Assembly (NCBI GenBank): GCA_010672825.2
Contig: JAAHFU020000001.1
Span: 1,426,001-1,490,000, forward strand
DNA: 64,000 bases
DNA from: Leptolyngbya sp. SIO1E4
Lineage (GTDB): Bacteria; Cyanobacteriota; Cyanobacteriia; Phormidesmidales; Phormidesmidaceae
Direction: 5' to 3'
Below the pieces are notes generated by a model, which was not told the origin of the DNA, ran no database searches, and was given only the letters and a program-made list of their open reading frames with translations. The position numbers and the translations under genes are program-made. Shown here one piece after another: positions 1 through 8,635 of the stretch; position 1 is the first letter of the stretch, and each line of letters starts with the position of its first letter.

Positions 1-1773
1 TTTCTAGCCTATCCGCCGGAGACGCACCAAACTACGGCCGATCGCATTTTTCTGATTGGCACGGCTGACCCCGATCTCCCTGTGCTGGTCAATGGTGAGC
101 CCATCACCGAGCGGAGTGAGGCTGGGCACTTCGCCCCCAGTTTGCCCCTCGCGTTGGGAGAAAATGTCTTGACCCTGACCCAGGGAGAAGAGAGCCTAAC
201 TGTTCGGGTAACCCGAGTCTCTGCCACACCAACGGTGCCCCCAGACCTTGGATTTCTGGAAGATTCCTTGACGCCGCAAGTGGATATAGCCAGACAGGCT
301 GGAGAGCTGGTGTGCTTTAGTGCGATCGCGGCCCCAAATGCTGAAATTTCTGTCACCTGGGGCGGTGCAGAAATCCCCCTGGCTCCGGTTGCCAATGCGG
401 TCACCCTGCCTCCCAATTCCGCGGTCCTGACGGCCCAAAACGAGCCTTTGCCGCTGGTTGCCACCCCCTACGAAGGCTGTACCGTTGTGCCTGCTACTGG
501 ACAGCTGGGTCAACCCAGGTATGCCATTATTCTGGATTTCGATAATCAAACTCAGTCCTCGGCTGACGCCTCTGAATCCGCGCCTCGTTTGCTGGAGGCT
601 GTGACCACTGAAAATCAGATCGTCGCCATTATCCCTCCGGGTTCCATTGAACGGCTACCTGCCACCTCGTTTCAGGTAGCAGAGGTGACGGTAGCATCTG
701 GGGTGGCTCGCACCGGCCCCAGTACAGACTATTCTCGCCTGACCCCTCTGCCCCAAGGCACTCGCGCCAGGGTGACCGGAACCGAAGGTGATTGGCTGCG
801 GCTGGATTACGGTGGTTGGATTCGGGCTTCAGAAACCCAAGTGGTCTCAGCTGCCGCCCCCCCTCAGTCTCTGATTCGGAGCGTGACGTCCCAGCAGATA
901 CCCGGCTGGACTGAAGTCCGCTTTCCCCTACAGGTAGCGGTGCCCGTCAGCATTGACCAAACGGCTGATACCTTGACCCTGACCCTCCACAACACGACCC
1001 CCCAAACCGACACCATTTACCTCGATACCGACCCTGTGATTGAACGCCTTGATTGGGCCCCAGTCTTACCCGATAAAGCCCAGTATCGCTTTCAGCTCAA
1101 GGCAGATCAGCAGTGGGGCTACAAACTGCGCTACGACGGCACCACCCTGGTGCTCTCTCTACGGCACCCCCCTCAGCTGCAATCTGAGGGTCAGCCACTG
1201 GCAGGCACGACTCTTTTGATCGACCCAGGCCACGGCAGCGAAAACGATTTGGGCGCGCGCGGCCCCAATGGCTATCCCGAAAAAGACGTCAATTTGGTGG
1301 TGTCTAAACTGTTGCGAGATGCCCTCGAAGCTCGGGGCGCAGCTGTGGTCATGACTCGTGAGGGCGATGATGATCTGTTTCCCCGCGATCGCGTCGACAT
1401 CATCAACCAAGTAGAACCGACCCTGGCCATCAGCGTTCACTACAATGCCCTGCCCGATGCGGGAGATGCCTTGAACACAGCCGGTATCGGCACCTTTTGG
1501 TACAACGCCCAGGCTCACTCTCTAGCCCAGTTTTTGCACGATTATTTGGTGGATGGCCTTGATCGCCCCTCCTACGGGGTTTATTGGAATAACCTGGCCC
1601 TGACACGCCCAACGGTAACACCAGCTGTGCTGCTGGAGTTGGGCTTTATGATCAACCCTTACGAGTTTGAATGGATTACCGACCCCGATGCCCAGCAAGC
1701 CTTGGCTGAGACGCTGGCAGATGCGATCGCGGCTTGGATGCAGCAGGCAACAGCAGATGAGGTAATCAATTGA
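1..1773 (+). CDS. N-acetylmuramoyl-L-alanine amidase, 5'-truncated
   Basis: The reading frame is open from base 1, so the gene begins upstream of the window. The C-terminal part is a zinc-dependent Amidase_3 domain, which cleaves the lactyl-amide bond between MurNAc and the stem peptide in the periplasm. Counting from base 1, the zinc ligands are H411 (DPGHG), E427 (YPEKD) and H480 (SVHYNA), and the catalytic Glu is E546 (LLELGFM). A bacterial SH3-like segment lies at about residues 228-280 (GVARTGPSTDYSRL). The residues before it form a beta-rich AMIN-like region that I cannot assign firmly. Such proteins act in daughter-cell separation or septal-junction perforation in cyanobacteria. No partner gene is adjacent. 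The family call is secure; the cellular role is inferred. Confidence 0.93.
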   Translation, partial: FLAYPPETHQTTADRIFLIGTADPDLPVLVNGEPITERSEAGHFAPSLPLALGENVLTLTQGEESLTVRVTRVSATPTVPPDLGFLEDSLTPQVDIARQAGELVCFSAIAAPNAEISVTWGGAEIPLAPVANAVTLPPNSAVLTAQNEPLPLVATPYEGCTVVPATGQLGQPRYAIILDFDNQTQSSADASESAPRLLEAVTTENQIVAIIPPGSIERLPATSFQVAEVTVASGVARTGPSTDYSRLTPLPQGTRARVTGTEGDWLRLDYGGWIRASETQVVSAAAPPQSLIRSVTSQQIPGWTEVRFPLQVAVPVSIDQTADTLTLTLHNTTPQTDTIYLDTDPVIERLDWAPVLPDKAQYRFQLKADQQWGYKLRYDGTTLVLSLRHPPQLQSEGQPLAGTTLLIDPGHGSENDLGARGPNGYPEKDVNLVVSKLLRDALEARGAAVVMTREGDDDLFPRDRVDIINQVEPTLAISVHYNALPDAGDALNTAGIGTFWYNAQAHSLAQFLHDYLVDGLDRPSYGVYWNNLALTRPTVTPAVLLELGFMINPYEFEWITDPDAQQALAETLADAIAAWMQQATADEVIN

Positions 1774-2024
1774 CCTTTTGCCACCGCAGTATGACCGACG
1801 CTCACAACACTCGTGATGCCGACTACACCGGTCATTAAGATGAAAAAATAACTGAAAAATACATTCCTAATTGTCTGCGTGAAGCTTCTGCAAAGCAGCC
1901 AGAACAGTGAATGAGATTGAACAGCGGTTTGCTAAAAACAAGCTAGGGCTGCAGTTCATCGTGTTAAGTTTTGCAGCTCTCAGGTTAAAAGCAAGCTGTT
2001 CAAGCATTACCGAGACTTCCCATC

Positions 2025-2942
2025 ATGGCAGCATCCACGGTTGGCCCCAACCCCCAATTTCATTCGCTTCAAAATCCGAACCAACGGTTTCAGACCCTGG
2101 TTGATCAGTCCATGGATGTTTTAGCAACCCTCCTGGCAGATACTCAGACGCCTGTGCCCGAAAGAGCCGCGATCGCGCTGCAAATTCTTCAAGCAGCTGG
2201 ACTGTCTACTCAGCCTGTCGCCGATGCACCTAACCATGATTCTCCTCAAAATGGGGCAGTTTCTGCGATCGCCCAACAGCTCTCTAAAACGTTTAACGCA
2301 TCTCAGCCTGCATTAGAGCCCCCTGTGACTGACGTTGGGTCTCAAGGGGAGATTTTACCGGCCCAGTATATTCAGATTGATAGGTTTCTTTCCCCTGAGG
2401 AACATCAACAGGCATTGGACATTGCCTGGGCTCACCAAAAGAACTTTGTCAGCACCACCACCACTACCAACGCGACAGACTACCGACAGTCTGCCGTTTT
2501 GTATGCGACCTTTTTTGCCGAGTTCTATGAGCTATTAACGCGTCGGATTTTGGATGCAATGCCCGCCGTCTTGAATCATCTCAATCTCGCAGCTTTCCCG
2601 GTGACACAGGTGGAAATGCAGCTTACGGCTCACAACGACGGCTGTTTTTACAGAATTCACAACGACTCTGGAGATACGCCCTCCGCCTCGCGGGTGCTGA
2701 CCTATGTTTATTACTTTAATCAAGAACCCAAAGCCTACTCAGGGGGCGAACTTGCCCTTTACGAAACCCACCTGAAAGGCGGCTCTCCGGTGAAGCGCGA
2801 TCGCACGGAAATTATTGAACCCCGAAATAACAGTATTATTTTCTTTGATAGTCGTTGCCTCCATGAAGTGTTGCCAATCAGCTGCCCATCCCAGGAATTT
2901 AGAGATGGCCGGTTTACGCTGAATGGTTGGTTGCGGCGTTGA
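2025..2942 (+). CDS. 2OG-Fe(II) oxygenase, prolyl-4-hydroxylase type
   Basis: This 305-residue protein has a C-terminal P4Hc-type dioxygenase domain that uses Fe(II), O2 and 2-oxoglutarate to hydroxylate a substrate. Visible motifs are the HxD facial-triad part H212-N-D214 (RIHNDSG), the distal His H280 (CLHEV), and a likely 2-oxoglutarate-binding Arg R296 (DGRFTLNGW). The LTYVYYFN and GGELALY strands are also typical. The first ~110 residues are low in homology and rich in Ala/Gln. The substrate is unknown. It stands alone, with about 250 bp of non-coding DNA upstream. The ATG at 2025 is the first in frame, but no strong ribosome binding site is seen. Confidence 0.88.
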   Translation: MAASTVGPNPQFHSLQNPNQRFQTLVDQSMDVLATLLADTQTPVPERAAIALQILQAAGLSTQPVADAPNHDSPQNGAVSAIAQQLSKTFNASQPALEPPVTDVGSQGEILPAQYIQIDRFLSPEEHQQALDIAWAHQKNFVSTTTTTNATDYRQSAVLYATFFAEFYELLTRRILDAMPAVLNHLNLAAFPVTQVEMQLTAHNDGCFYRIHNDSGDTPSASRVLTYVYYFNQEPKAYSGGELALYETHLKGGSPVKRDRTEIIEPRNNSIIFFDSRCLHEVLPISCPSQEFRDGRFTLNGWLRR

Positions 2943-2964
2943 AGCATGGTCACTCGCTCTGTCT

Positions 2965-3120
2965 ATGGCTCGTCAGCGTTCAAAGTCTGATCTTCCCACT
3001 AAGGTTTGTCCGGTGTGCCAGCGCCCTTTTACGTGGCGCAAAAAATGGGCTGACTGTTGGGATGAGGTGAAATATTGTTCTGAACGCTGTCGGCGGCGGC
3101 GATCTCAGGCGAATGGCTAG
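2965..3120 (+). CDS. DUF2256 family small zinc-binding protein
   Basis: A 51-residue basic protein with two Cys pairs, [16 protein letters not shown] and [10 protein letters not shown]. This matches the DUF2256 family, whose core is CPxCxRPFxWRKKW...W..V.YCS..CR. It probably binds one structural zinc; function is unknown. An in-frame ATG at 2923 would add 14 residues and overlap the end of the preceding oxygenase gene. I chose 2965 because the family begins with a short basic stretch immediately before the first Cys pair. It lies 22 bp behind the oxygenase stop and may be co-transcribed with it. Confidence 0.85.
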   Translation: MARQRSKSDLPTKVCPVCQRPFTWRKKWADCWDEVKYCSERCRRRRSQANG

Positions 3121-3184
3121 CACCGAGGCCGGGTTCGAGTAGACTACAGTCCTGCCCAGCAAGCTTTTTTCATCCGGATACCAA

Positions 3185-3284
3185 TATTGCGGTATGCAGG
3201 CTAATCAAGCACACCCTAAACCTCAAACCCTAGACCCTGCCTTGACCCAGATGTACTGGACTCACCTGAACAAGGCTATATTGT
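3185..3284 (+). repeat. Dispersed repeat family A, copy 1
   Basis: A near-full copy (~100 bp) of a dispersed element. Its reading starts GCGGTATGCAGGCTAATC, passes through CCTCAAACCCTAGACCC and ends GAACAAGGCTATA. Its right end lies 13 bp before the ATG of the acetyltransferase gene, so it forms that gene's leader. Other near-full copies start at 17438, 19624, 23786, 25857 and 61514. Confidence 0.9.
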
Positions 3285-3297
3285 CGGATTACAGTCG

Positions 3298-3885
3298 ATG
3301 AAGCCACCCAGCACAGAGAAATCTATGCGCGAACGGATGCTGTCAGGGGAACTGTATCTTGCCCGGGATCCTGAACTGGTCGCCATGCTAAGCCGGGCCC
3401 AACGGCTCCTCCATGCCTTTAATACCTCGCATCCTGACGAGATCCCACAGCAACAGGCCCTCATGAAAGACCTGTTTGGTGCCCTGGGAAAGGAGTTTGA
3501 AATCAAGCCCCCGTTTCGCTGTGACTATGGGGTGCACATTTTTGCGGGAGAGCGTCTCTTCATTAATTACGATTGTGTCATTCTCGACTGTAATACAGTG
3601 CGGCTGGGAGATCGGGTGTTGCTGGGCCCTAAGGTTCAGATCTACACAGCCACCCACCCGCTTGATCCGGCTGAGCGCATAGGGGGGTGGGAGGCGGCCT
3701 TACCGATTGAAATCGGCAACGATGTTTGGATCGGGGGAGGCGCGATTATTTGCCCTGGCGTCACGGTGGGAGATGGATCAACAATTGGGGCAGGCAGCGT
3801 TGTCACGCGAGATGTGCCACCGGGGGTCTTTGCAGCGGGGAATCCCTGTCGCGTAATCCGAGAATTGCGCAGCGAGGGCACATAG
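3298..3885 (+). CDS. Maltose O-acetyltransferase-like (LbH/hexapeptide) acetyltransferase
   Basis: A 195-residue acetyltransferase of the Maa/LacA/NodL group. Residues ~8-60 form the Mac N-terminal helical domain (EKSMRERMLSGELY, then the AxxLLxxFN region). Residues ~75-190 are a left-handed beta-helix built from hexapeptide turns (IGNDVWIGGGAIICPGV). The conserved catalytic His is H120 in TATHPLD. The family moves acetyl from acetyl-CoA to a sugar hydroxyl; the true acceptor cannot be told from sequence. Length is typical. No Shine-Dalgarno sequence is visible, because the leader is the end of repeat family A. An internal ATG at residue 9 is a possible alternative start. Confidence 0.9.
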   Translation: MKPPSTEKSMRERMLSGELYLARDPELVAMLSRAQRLLHAFNTSHPDEIPQQQALMKDLFGALGKEFEIKPPFRCDYGVHIFAGERLFINYDCVILDCNTVRLGDRVLLGPKVQIYTATHPLDPAERIGGWEAALPIEIGNDVWIGGGAIICPGVTVGDGSTIGAGSVVTRDVPPGVFAAGNPCRVIRELRSEGT

Positions 3886-3936
3886 ACAAGATACCCTGAG
3901 GCTAAACGCCCTTGAATTCAGCGGTTGCGACTGACT

Positions 3937-5025
3937 ATGCGCTACTTCCGGCCTGCCATTGATACCCTGACTGCCTACGTTCCTGGCGAACAGCCACCGT
4001 CAGAGGCAAACGTCATCAAGCTCAATACCAATGAAAATCCTTATCCACCGTCTCCTAAAGTGCTAGAAACACTGCGCAATTTAGACGGTGAGCTGCTCAG
4101 GCGATATCCTGACCCGTGGGCGCACGGGTTTTGTCACGCGGTGAGTGACGCACTCGGAGTCCCGGCCGATTGGGTCATTGTGGGCAATGGCAGTGATGAT
4201 GTGCTGACGATGCTGGTGCGGGCCTGCGCCGAGGGGGGCGATCGCCCAGTCGTATACCCAACGCCGACTTATACGCTTTATCGAACGTTGTCAGCCATGC
4301 AGCCTGCCACTGTTGTGGAAGTGCCCTACCCTGGGAGCTTTCAACTCCCCGTCGAGAAACTGATTGCCGCCAACGGCGCCCTCACGTTTATCGCATCTCC
4401 CAACAGCCCTTCCGGTCATGCGGTACCTTTGGATGACTTACGGGAGTTAGCGCACAAAACGCCAGGGGTATTGGTCATTGATGAGGCCTACGTTGATTTT
4501 GCAGAATTCTCAGCGCTGCCCCTCGTCCAAGAGTTTGAAAACGTGATCGTCTTACGAACGTTATCCAAAGGATATTCGCTGGCAGGGTTACGACTGGGCT
4601 TTGGGGTGGCCAACCCAACCCTCCTAGCTGGGTTGTTTAAGGTTAAGGACAGCTACAACGTAGATGCGATCGCGATCGCGTTAGGCAAAGCAGCCATGGG
4701 GGACCAGGCCTATAAGACTGCCTGTGCAGACAAAGTCAAACGGTCGCGCACCCAGTTGACACAACACTTAGAGCATATTGGCTTTACTGTCTTTCACTCC
4801 CAGGGAAACTTTGTGCTGGCAACCCCCTTGGGAAACACGGCAGAGTCCCTCTACCAAGCCTTGAAAGAACACGGCATTCTGGTGCGTTATTTCAACCAAC
4901 CTGGGCTGGACGATAAGCTGCGAATCTCGGTAGGTACAGATGAGCAAAACCACCGGTTGATAGAAGCATTAACGAATCTGAGCCTTAACCCAACAGGCCA
5001 AACTTGCGCAAGCGTGCATCCATGA
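3937..5025 (+). CDS. hisC: Histidinol-phosphate aminotransferase
   Basis: HisC, a PLP-dependent fold-type-I aminotransferase that converts imidazole acetol phosphate plus glutamate to histidinol phosphate (histidine biosynthesis). Visible features are the N-terminal KLNTNENPYPPSP substrate loop, VIDEAYVDFAEF, and the PLP lysine K211 in RTLSKGYSLAGLRLGF. Length (362 aa) is normal. A TTG at 3925 lies in the same frame, but the ATG at 3937 fits the family N-terminus (MRYFRPAIDTL). The 3' end overlaps the convergent HAD gene by 41 bp, so the two transcripts are antisense at their ends. No other his genes are nearby, as is common in cyanobacteria. Confidence 0.95.
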   Translation: MRYFRPAIDTLTAYVPGEQPPSEANVIKLNTNENPYPPSPKVLETLRNLDGELLRRYPDPWAHGFCHAVSDALGVPADWVIVGNGSDDVLTMLVRACAEGGDRPVVYPTPTYTLYRTLSAMQPATVVEVPYPGSFQLPVEKLIAANGALTFIASPNSPSGHAVPLDDLRELAHKTPGVLVIDEAYVDFAEFSALPLVQEFENVIVLRTLSKGYSLAGLRLGFGVANPTLLAGLFKVKDSYNVDAIAIALGKAAMGDQAYKTACADKVKRSRTQLTQHLEHIGFTVFHSQGNFVLATPLGNTAESLYQALKEHGILVRYFNQPGLDDKLRISVGTDEQNHRLIEALTNLSLNPTGQTCASVHP

Positions 5026-5638
5026 AATCCTCAATCACAAGACTGGCACCATAGCCATACAGCACTTCTGGCTCGTGGGTAGAAGCAACGCCAATCGTGG
5101 GGATTTTAGCCGCAACTGCTGCCTGAATGCCGGTTTTAGAGTCTTCAAAGACGACTGCTCCCTCAGGAGCGAGATTGAAATGATCTAGCGCCGTTTGATA
5201 CGGCAGCGGGTCGGGTTTGCTGCGGGGCAGCTCTCCCGCGATGATGACTTTATCAAAGGCCGTTTCCAGATTCAGCACTTGCAGCATGAAATCAGCATTC
5301 GCTCGGGGCGCATTGGTCACAACAGCGGTGTTCAAGGCTTGACGGGTGATCCAGTCAAAGAGTTGGGTAAAGCCCGGCATCCGTCCGAGCTTGGAGGCTG
5401 CGAGTTCGCGAAATTGGGCTTCTTTTTGAATCGCTAGCGCCTGACCGTCCGCATCTGATAGCTGGGGCAGGAGTGTGTGAATGAGGCGCTCGTTCAGTTG
5501 ACCACTGATATGTTTTTTAAAGAAGGCTTCATCAACGACATACCCGTGGGGGGCAAGAATCTGGCGCCAGATTTCTAGGTGAATGGGGTCGGTGTTGGCA
5601 AGGGTGCCATCAAGGTCGAAGAAGACAGCCTGGAGCAT
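4985..5638 (-). CDS. HAD-superfamily hydrolase, beta-phosphoglucomutase-like
   Basis: A 217-residue HAD phosphatase/phosphomutase. Motif I is FFDLDGTLANTD (nucleophile plus general acid Asp), motif II VVTNAPR, the motif III Lys is in RSKPDPLPY, and motif IV is VVFEDSKTGIQAA. The helical cap between motifs I and II is of the beta-PGM type. It probably dephosphorylates or isomerises a small sugar phosphate; the substrate is unknown. A start at 5665 is possible, but the ATG at 5638 puts motif I at the normal distance from the N-terminus. It overlaps hisC tail to tail by 41 bp. Confidence 0.9.
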   Translation of the reverse strand: MLQAVFFDLDGTLANTDPIHLEIWRQILAPHGYVVDEAFFKKHISGQLNERLIHTLLPQLSDADGQALAIQKEAQFRELAASKLGRMPGFTQLFDWITRQALNTAVVTNAPRANADFMLQVLNLETAFDKVIIAGELPRSKPDPLPYQTALDHFNLAPEGAVVFEDSKTGIQAAVAAKIPTIGVASTHEPEVLYGYGASLVIEDFMDARLRKFGLLG

Positions 5639-5872
5639 GAGGTTAGGGCACTGGCTAAAGGGCATATGAGGAGGTTTCCCCAGTCCTCAATTCTGACAGG
5701 AAATTATTCATGAAAAACCTGTCGTCGGGAAATCCTGCCGTTCTATCAGCATGAATAACGCTGGGTTTCGTGACCAACTCGCGCACTCTGGCTGGGAAGG
5801 AAAAAATTTCTGGGTTACAACAGAGGCATCCTGGTTTTCCTGAGCTTATGTCTCAACCGCCTGCCCAGCAAT

Positions 5873-6123
5873 CAGAGATTATCAATCAAGGAAACTTATC
5901 GACTCATGATTACCACCGTCGGCAAAGAAGAGGGGCAACTGTTTGACCCACAAGACCTATTGAAATTCCCCTGCAAAGACCTACGAACCTTAGACGATCT
6001 TTGGGTGAAGTACAGCAAGGGAAAATAGGGCTTCAGCGTCCAAAAGCAAATCTGGCAGGAGTGCGGCAGCCCAATGAAATACAATGCTCAATGGGAAAAG
6101 TTTGGTGATCGCGTGAGCTGACG
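5873..6123 (+). pseudogene. GUN4-domain protein remnant
   Basis: Read in the frame of the ATG at 5906, this stretch encodes KETYRLMITTVGKEEGQLF, then KFPCKDLRTLDDLWVKYSKG, then, after an in-frame TAG at 6026, GFSVQKQIWQECGS and KYNAQWEKFGDRVS, ending at TGA 6119. This is the core of the GUN4 domain, which binds porphyrins and in cyanobacterial Gun4 stimulates Mg-chelatase. The TAG sits where family members have an aromatic residue (GRFGFSVQ). The ORF is open upstream of 5906 but has no kinase or other partner domain of the kind often fused to GUN4. It is best read as a decayed remnant. A sequencing error at the TAG could explain one stop but not the missing N-terminal part. Confidence 0.72.
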
Positions 6124-6258
6124 CAAGCATAGTCGCGGACGATTGCTTGTGGTTATTCACACGTTTACCGAAGTCACACCGCCACCACGCTGCAAAATCA
6201 GAATTATCTCTGCCCGCAGAGCAAACACATCAGAAATCAAACAATATCAAGGAGACCT

Positions 6259-6459
6259 ATGAAAGAAGAATACGATTTCTCGAACGCTGAAAGAGGCAAA
6301 TTTCATCGGCCACCTATTGAATTAGACATCCCTGTTTATCTCGATGCAGATGTTGCAGATTTTCTGCAGAAGCTGGCGACTGAAAAAGGAAGTGATGTTG
6401 GCACCATCGTCAATGATTGGATGCGCAAAAATATTGCCTTGATTGAAACTGCTCGATAA
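6259..6459 (+). CDS. BrnA/CopG-like small protein, probable orphan antitoxin
   Basis: A 66-residue protein beginning MKEEYDFSNAERGKF, followed by ELDIPVYLDADVADFLQKLA and a C-terminal helix with IVNDWMRK. This layout (EYDFS..RGKF, then a short strand and two helices) is that of a cyanobacterial antitoxin-like family with a ribbon-helix-helix DNA-binding fold. The RBS AAGGAG lies 6 bp before the ATG. Such proteins normally sit next to a toxin gene. Here the 5' neighbour is a GUN4 remnant and the 3' neighbour is the end of an ABC-F gene on the other strand, so no partner is seen. The antitoxin role is inferred from family likeness only. Confidence 0.7.
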   Translation: MKEEYDFSNAERGKFHRPPIELDIPVYLDADVADFLQKLATEKGSDVGTIVNDWMRKNIALIETAR

Positions 6460-6624
6460 CCCAGAACGAAATAAAGATTCAGCTGCTTACAATTTTTTTT
6501 AAACAGTCTTAGGGTTTTGATGAACGCAGCCGTCATGGCCAGCATTTCATTAGTTTTAGACATCAGCGTCTTAACTTTCGCCTCAGCGATAACATCCAAC
6601 ACTCAAATGCCAACCCATCCCCCC

Positions 6625-6686
6625 CAACATTCCCCAATCCCCAATCCCCAACCTAAAATCCAAAATCCAAAATCCAAAATTCCCCT
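6625..6686. repeat. CCAAAAT heptamer and CCCCAAT short tandem repeats
   Basis: Short tandem units CCCCAAT followed by CCAAAAT lie just beyond the 3' end of the ABC-F gene. Such heptamer repeats are common in cyanobacterial intergenic DNA. Similar units recur at 11607-11646. Confidence 0.8.
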
Positions 6687-6688
6687 AA

Positions 6689-8635
6689 TTACTCTGCTCG
6701 CTCCGCCAACTCCATCCACCGCTCCGTCGCCGTATCGATCTCACTCGTCAACTCCGCCAGCCGCTCCGACAACGCCTGCATCTCACCATAATCACTCGGT
6801 GGATTGTTGTAGAGGGTCTTTTCCAACGCCGCCTTCTCCGTCTCCAGCTCAGGAATCTGCGCTTCTAGCTGCTCATATTCCCGCTTCTCCTTAAAAGACA
6901 GCCGCTTCGGTTTCGGCAAAGGATCCGATTGTGAATCAGCCTGCTTCGCCGGTTCCCCTTCTGCCTTCTGCCTTCTGCCTTCTGCCTTCTCTCGATCCGC
7001 CTTCTCCCGATCCGCCTTAACCGCCTCCTCCGCCTGCTTATAGTCCAGATACACCGAGTAATTGCCGGGATACTGGCGAATCTGGCCCTGGCCCTCAAAG
7101 GCAAACACCACATCCACCGTGCGATCCAGAAAATAGCGATCGTGGGAGACCACGATTACACAGCCGTTGAACTCTTCCAGGTACTCCTCTAGCACGGCTA
7201 GGGTTTGCACATCCAGGTCGTTCGTAGGTTCGTCCAGAATCAGCACATTGGGGGCCTGCATGAGCACCTGCAGCAAAAACAGTCGTCGCCGCTCTCCCCC
7301 TGAGAGTTTGTGGATAGGCGAATACTGCTGGTTAGGCGGAAATAAGAAACGCTCCAGCATTTGGGAGGCGGTGATGACGCTGCCATCGACCGTGGTCACC
7401 AGTTCCGCCGTTTCCTTGAGGTATTCGATTACCCGCTGGTTCGGGTTTTTGACAACATCTTCAGAATGCTGATCAAAGTAGCCGAAGTGAATCGTCTCGC
7501 CGATTTCAATCTTTCCAGCATCGGGCTTTTCGCGCCCAGTGATCAGGTTCATCAGCGTAGACTTGCCGACCCCGTTGGGGCCAATGATGCCGACGCGATC
7601 GCGAGGATTAAAGGTATAGGTAAAGTCTTGGATGAGGGTGCGATCGCCATAGCCCTTGGTCACCGCTTCTAGCTCAATCACCTTTTTGCCAATGCGTCGC
7701 CCCGCCGTCGAGATATCCACTTTGCCCAGGGATTCTTTGAAGGCGCGATTTTGCATCTCATCAATGCGCTGAATGCGAGCCTTTTGCTTGGTGCTCCGAG
7801 CTTTAGGGCCACGCTTCAACCATTCCAGTTCTCGGCGCAGCACGCCAGCGTGCTTTTTCTGGCTGCTGACTTCAGAGGTTTCTGACTCGGCCTTTTTCTC
7901 CAGGTAGTAGCTGTAATTGCCGCTATAGCCATAGAGATCCCCCCGATCCACCTCTAGGATGCGATTGGTTACCCGGTCCAAAAAGTAGCGATCGTGGGTA
8001 ATGAGTAACAGGGCACCGCGAAAGCTGTTGAGATAACTCTGCAGCCATTCCACCGATTCGGCGTCCAAATGGTTCGTGGGCTCGTCCATGAGCAGGGCAT
8101 CGGGATCTGAGAGTAGGGCCGCTGCGATCGCCACCCGCTTACGATAGCCCCCAGAAAGATCCCCTACCCGAGCCTCAAAGTCTTCAATGCCGAGTTTGCT
8201 GAGCACTACCTTAGCGCTGGTTTCCAAATCCCAAGCACCAGCTGCCTCAATTTTCTCCGTCACCCGCGACAAACGGGCCATCAGGGCATCTATATCCCCC
8301 TGTGCCCGCGCCATCGTATGAGAAATCGCCTCATACTCACGGATCAGGGTCATCTGCTCGCCAGCATCTGCAAACACCTGCTCTAACACGGTGCGATCGC
8401 CCTCAATATCTGGCTGCTGCGGCAGATATACGATTTTGGCCCCCGAGTTGCGCCAGATTTCTCCCTCATCAATGGGTTCTATCCCCGCGATCATCTTCAA
8501 CAGCGTGGATTTGCCAGAGCCATTGGTGCCAATCAGCCCTACCTTTTCTCCTTCATCCAGGCTGAAGCCAGCATCCCGCAGAATTTCCTTGATGCCGAAG
8601 TCTTTTTTGACGGATTTTAAAGTAAAGAGCGTCAT
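6689..8635 (-). CDS. ABC-F family ATP-binding protein (Uup-like)
   Basis: A 648-residue soluble ABC-F protein: two ATPase domains in one chain, no membrane part, thought to act on ribosomes. Domain 1 has Walker A GTNGSGKST, signature LSGGYRKR and Walker B ALLMDEPTNHLD. The linker is the charged ABC-F tower helix region (LEWLKRGPKARSTKQKAR). Domain 2 has GPNGVGKST, LSGGERRR and LILDEPTNDLD. The C-terminal ~70 residues form a coiled coil (KREYEQLEAQIPELETEK), as in Uup. Between domain 2 and the coil is an Arg/Lys/Glu/Ala-rich insert encoded by a heptamer repeat. It is monocistronic, with a long non-coding stretch upstream. The exact ABC-F subgroup is less sure than the family. Confidence 0.93.
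   Translation of the reverse strand: MTLFTLKSVKKDFGIKEILRDAGFSLDEGEKVGLIGTNGSGKSTLLKMIAGIEPIDEGEIWRNSGAKIVYLPQQPDIEGDRTVLEQVFADAGEQMTLIREYEAISHTMARAQGDIDALMARLSRVTEKIEAAGAWDLETSAKVVLSKLGIEDFEARVGDLSGGYRKRVAIAAALLSDPDALLMDEPTNHLDAESVEWLQSYLNSFRGALLLITHDRYFLDRVTNRILEVDRGDLYGYSGNYSYYLEKKAESETSEVSSQKKHAGVLRRELEWLKRGPKARSTKQKARIQRIDEMQNRAFKESLGKVDISTAGRRIGKKVIELEAVTKGYGDRTLIQDFTYTFNPRDRVGIIGPNGVGKSTLMNLITGREKPDAGKIEIGETIHFGYFDQHSEDVVKNPNQRVIEYLKETAELVTTVDGSVITASQMLERFLFPPNQQYSPIHKLSGGERRRLFLLQVLMQAPNVLILDEPTNDLDVQTLAVLEEYLEEFNGCVIVVSHDRYFLDRTVDVVFAFEGQGQIRQYPGNYSVYLDYKQAEEAVKADREKADREKAEGRRQKAEGEPAKQADSQSDPLPKPKRLSFKEKREYEQLEAQIPELETEKAALEKTLYNNPPSDYGEMQALSERLAELTSEIDTATERWMELAERAE
6957..6991 (+). 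repeat. CCTTCTG heptamer tandem repeat inside the ABC-F gene
   Basis: Five tandem heptamers (CCTTCTG, the last ending in C) lie inside the coding region. On the minus strand they encode EKAEGRRQKAEGE, a linker between the second ATPase domain and the coiled coil. Because 7 is not a multiple of 3, a change in copy number that is not a multiple of three would shift the frame. The same unit appears non-coding near 26021 and 31786. Confidence 0.85.

Noticed and set aside
3128-3150. GGGTTCGAGTAGAC looked at as a tRNA T-arm
   Set aside because: No cloverleaf can be built around it.
5896-6084. Minus-strand 62-codon frame
   Set aside because: It is antisense to the GUN4 remnant, which explains the sequence better.
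6517-6894. Plus-strand frame rich in Pro/Ser/Thr
   Set aside because: It is the shadow of the ABC-F coding strand plus heptamer repeats.
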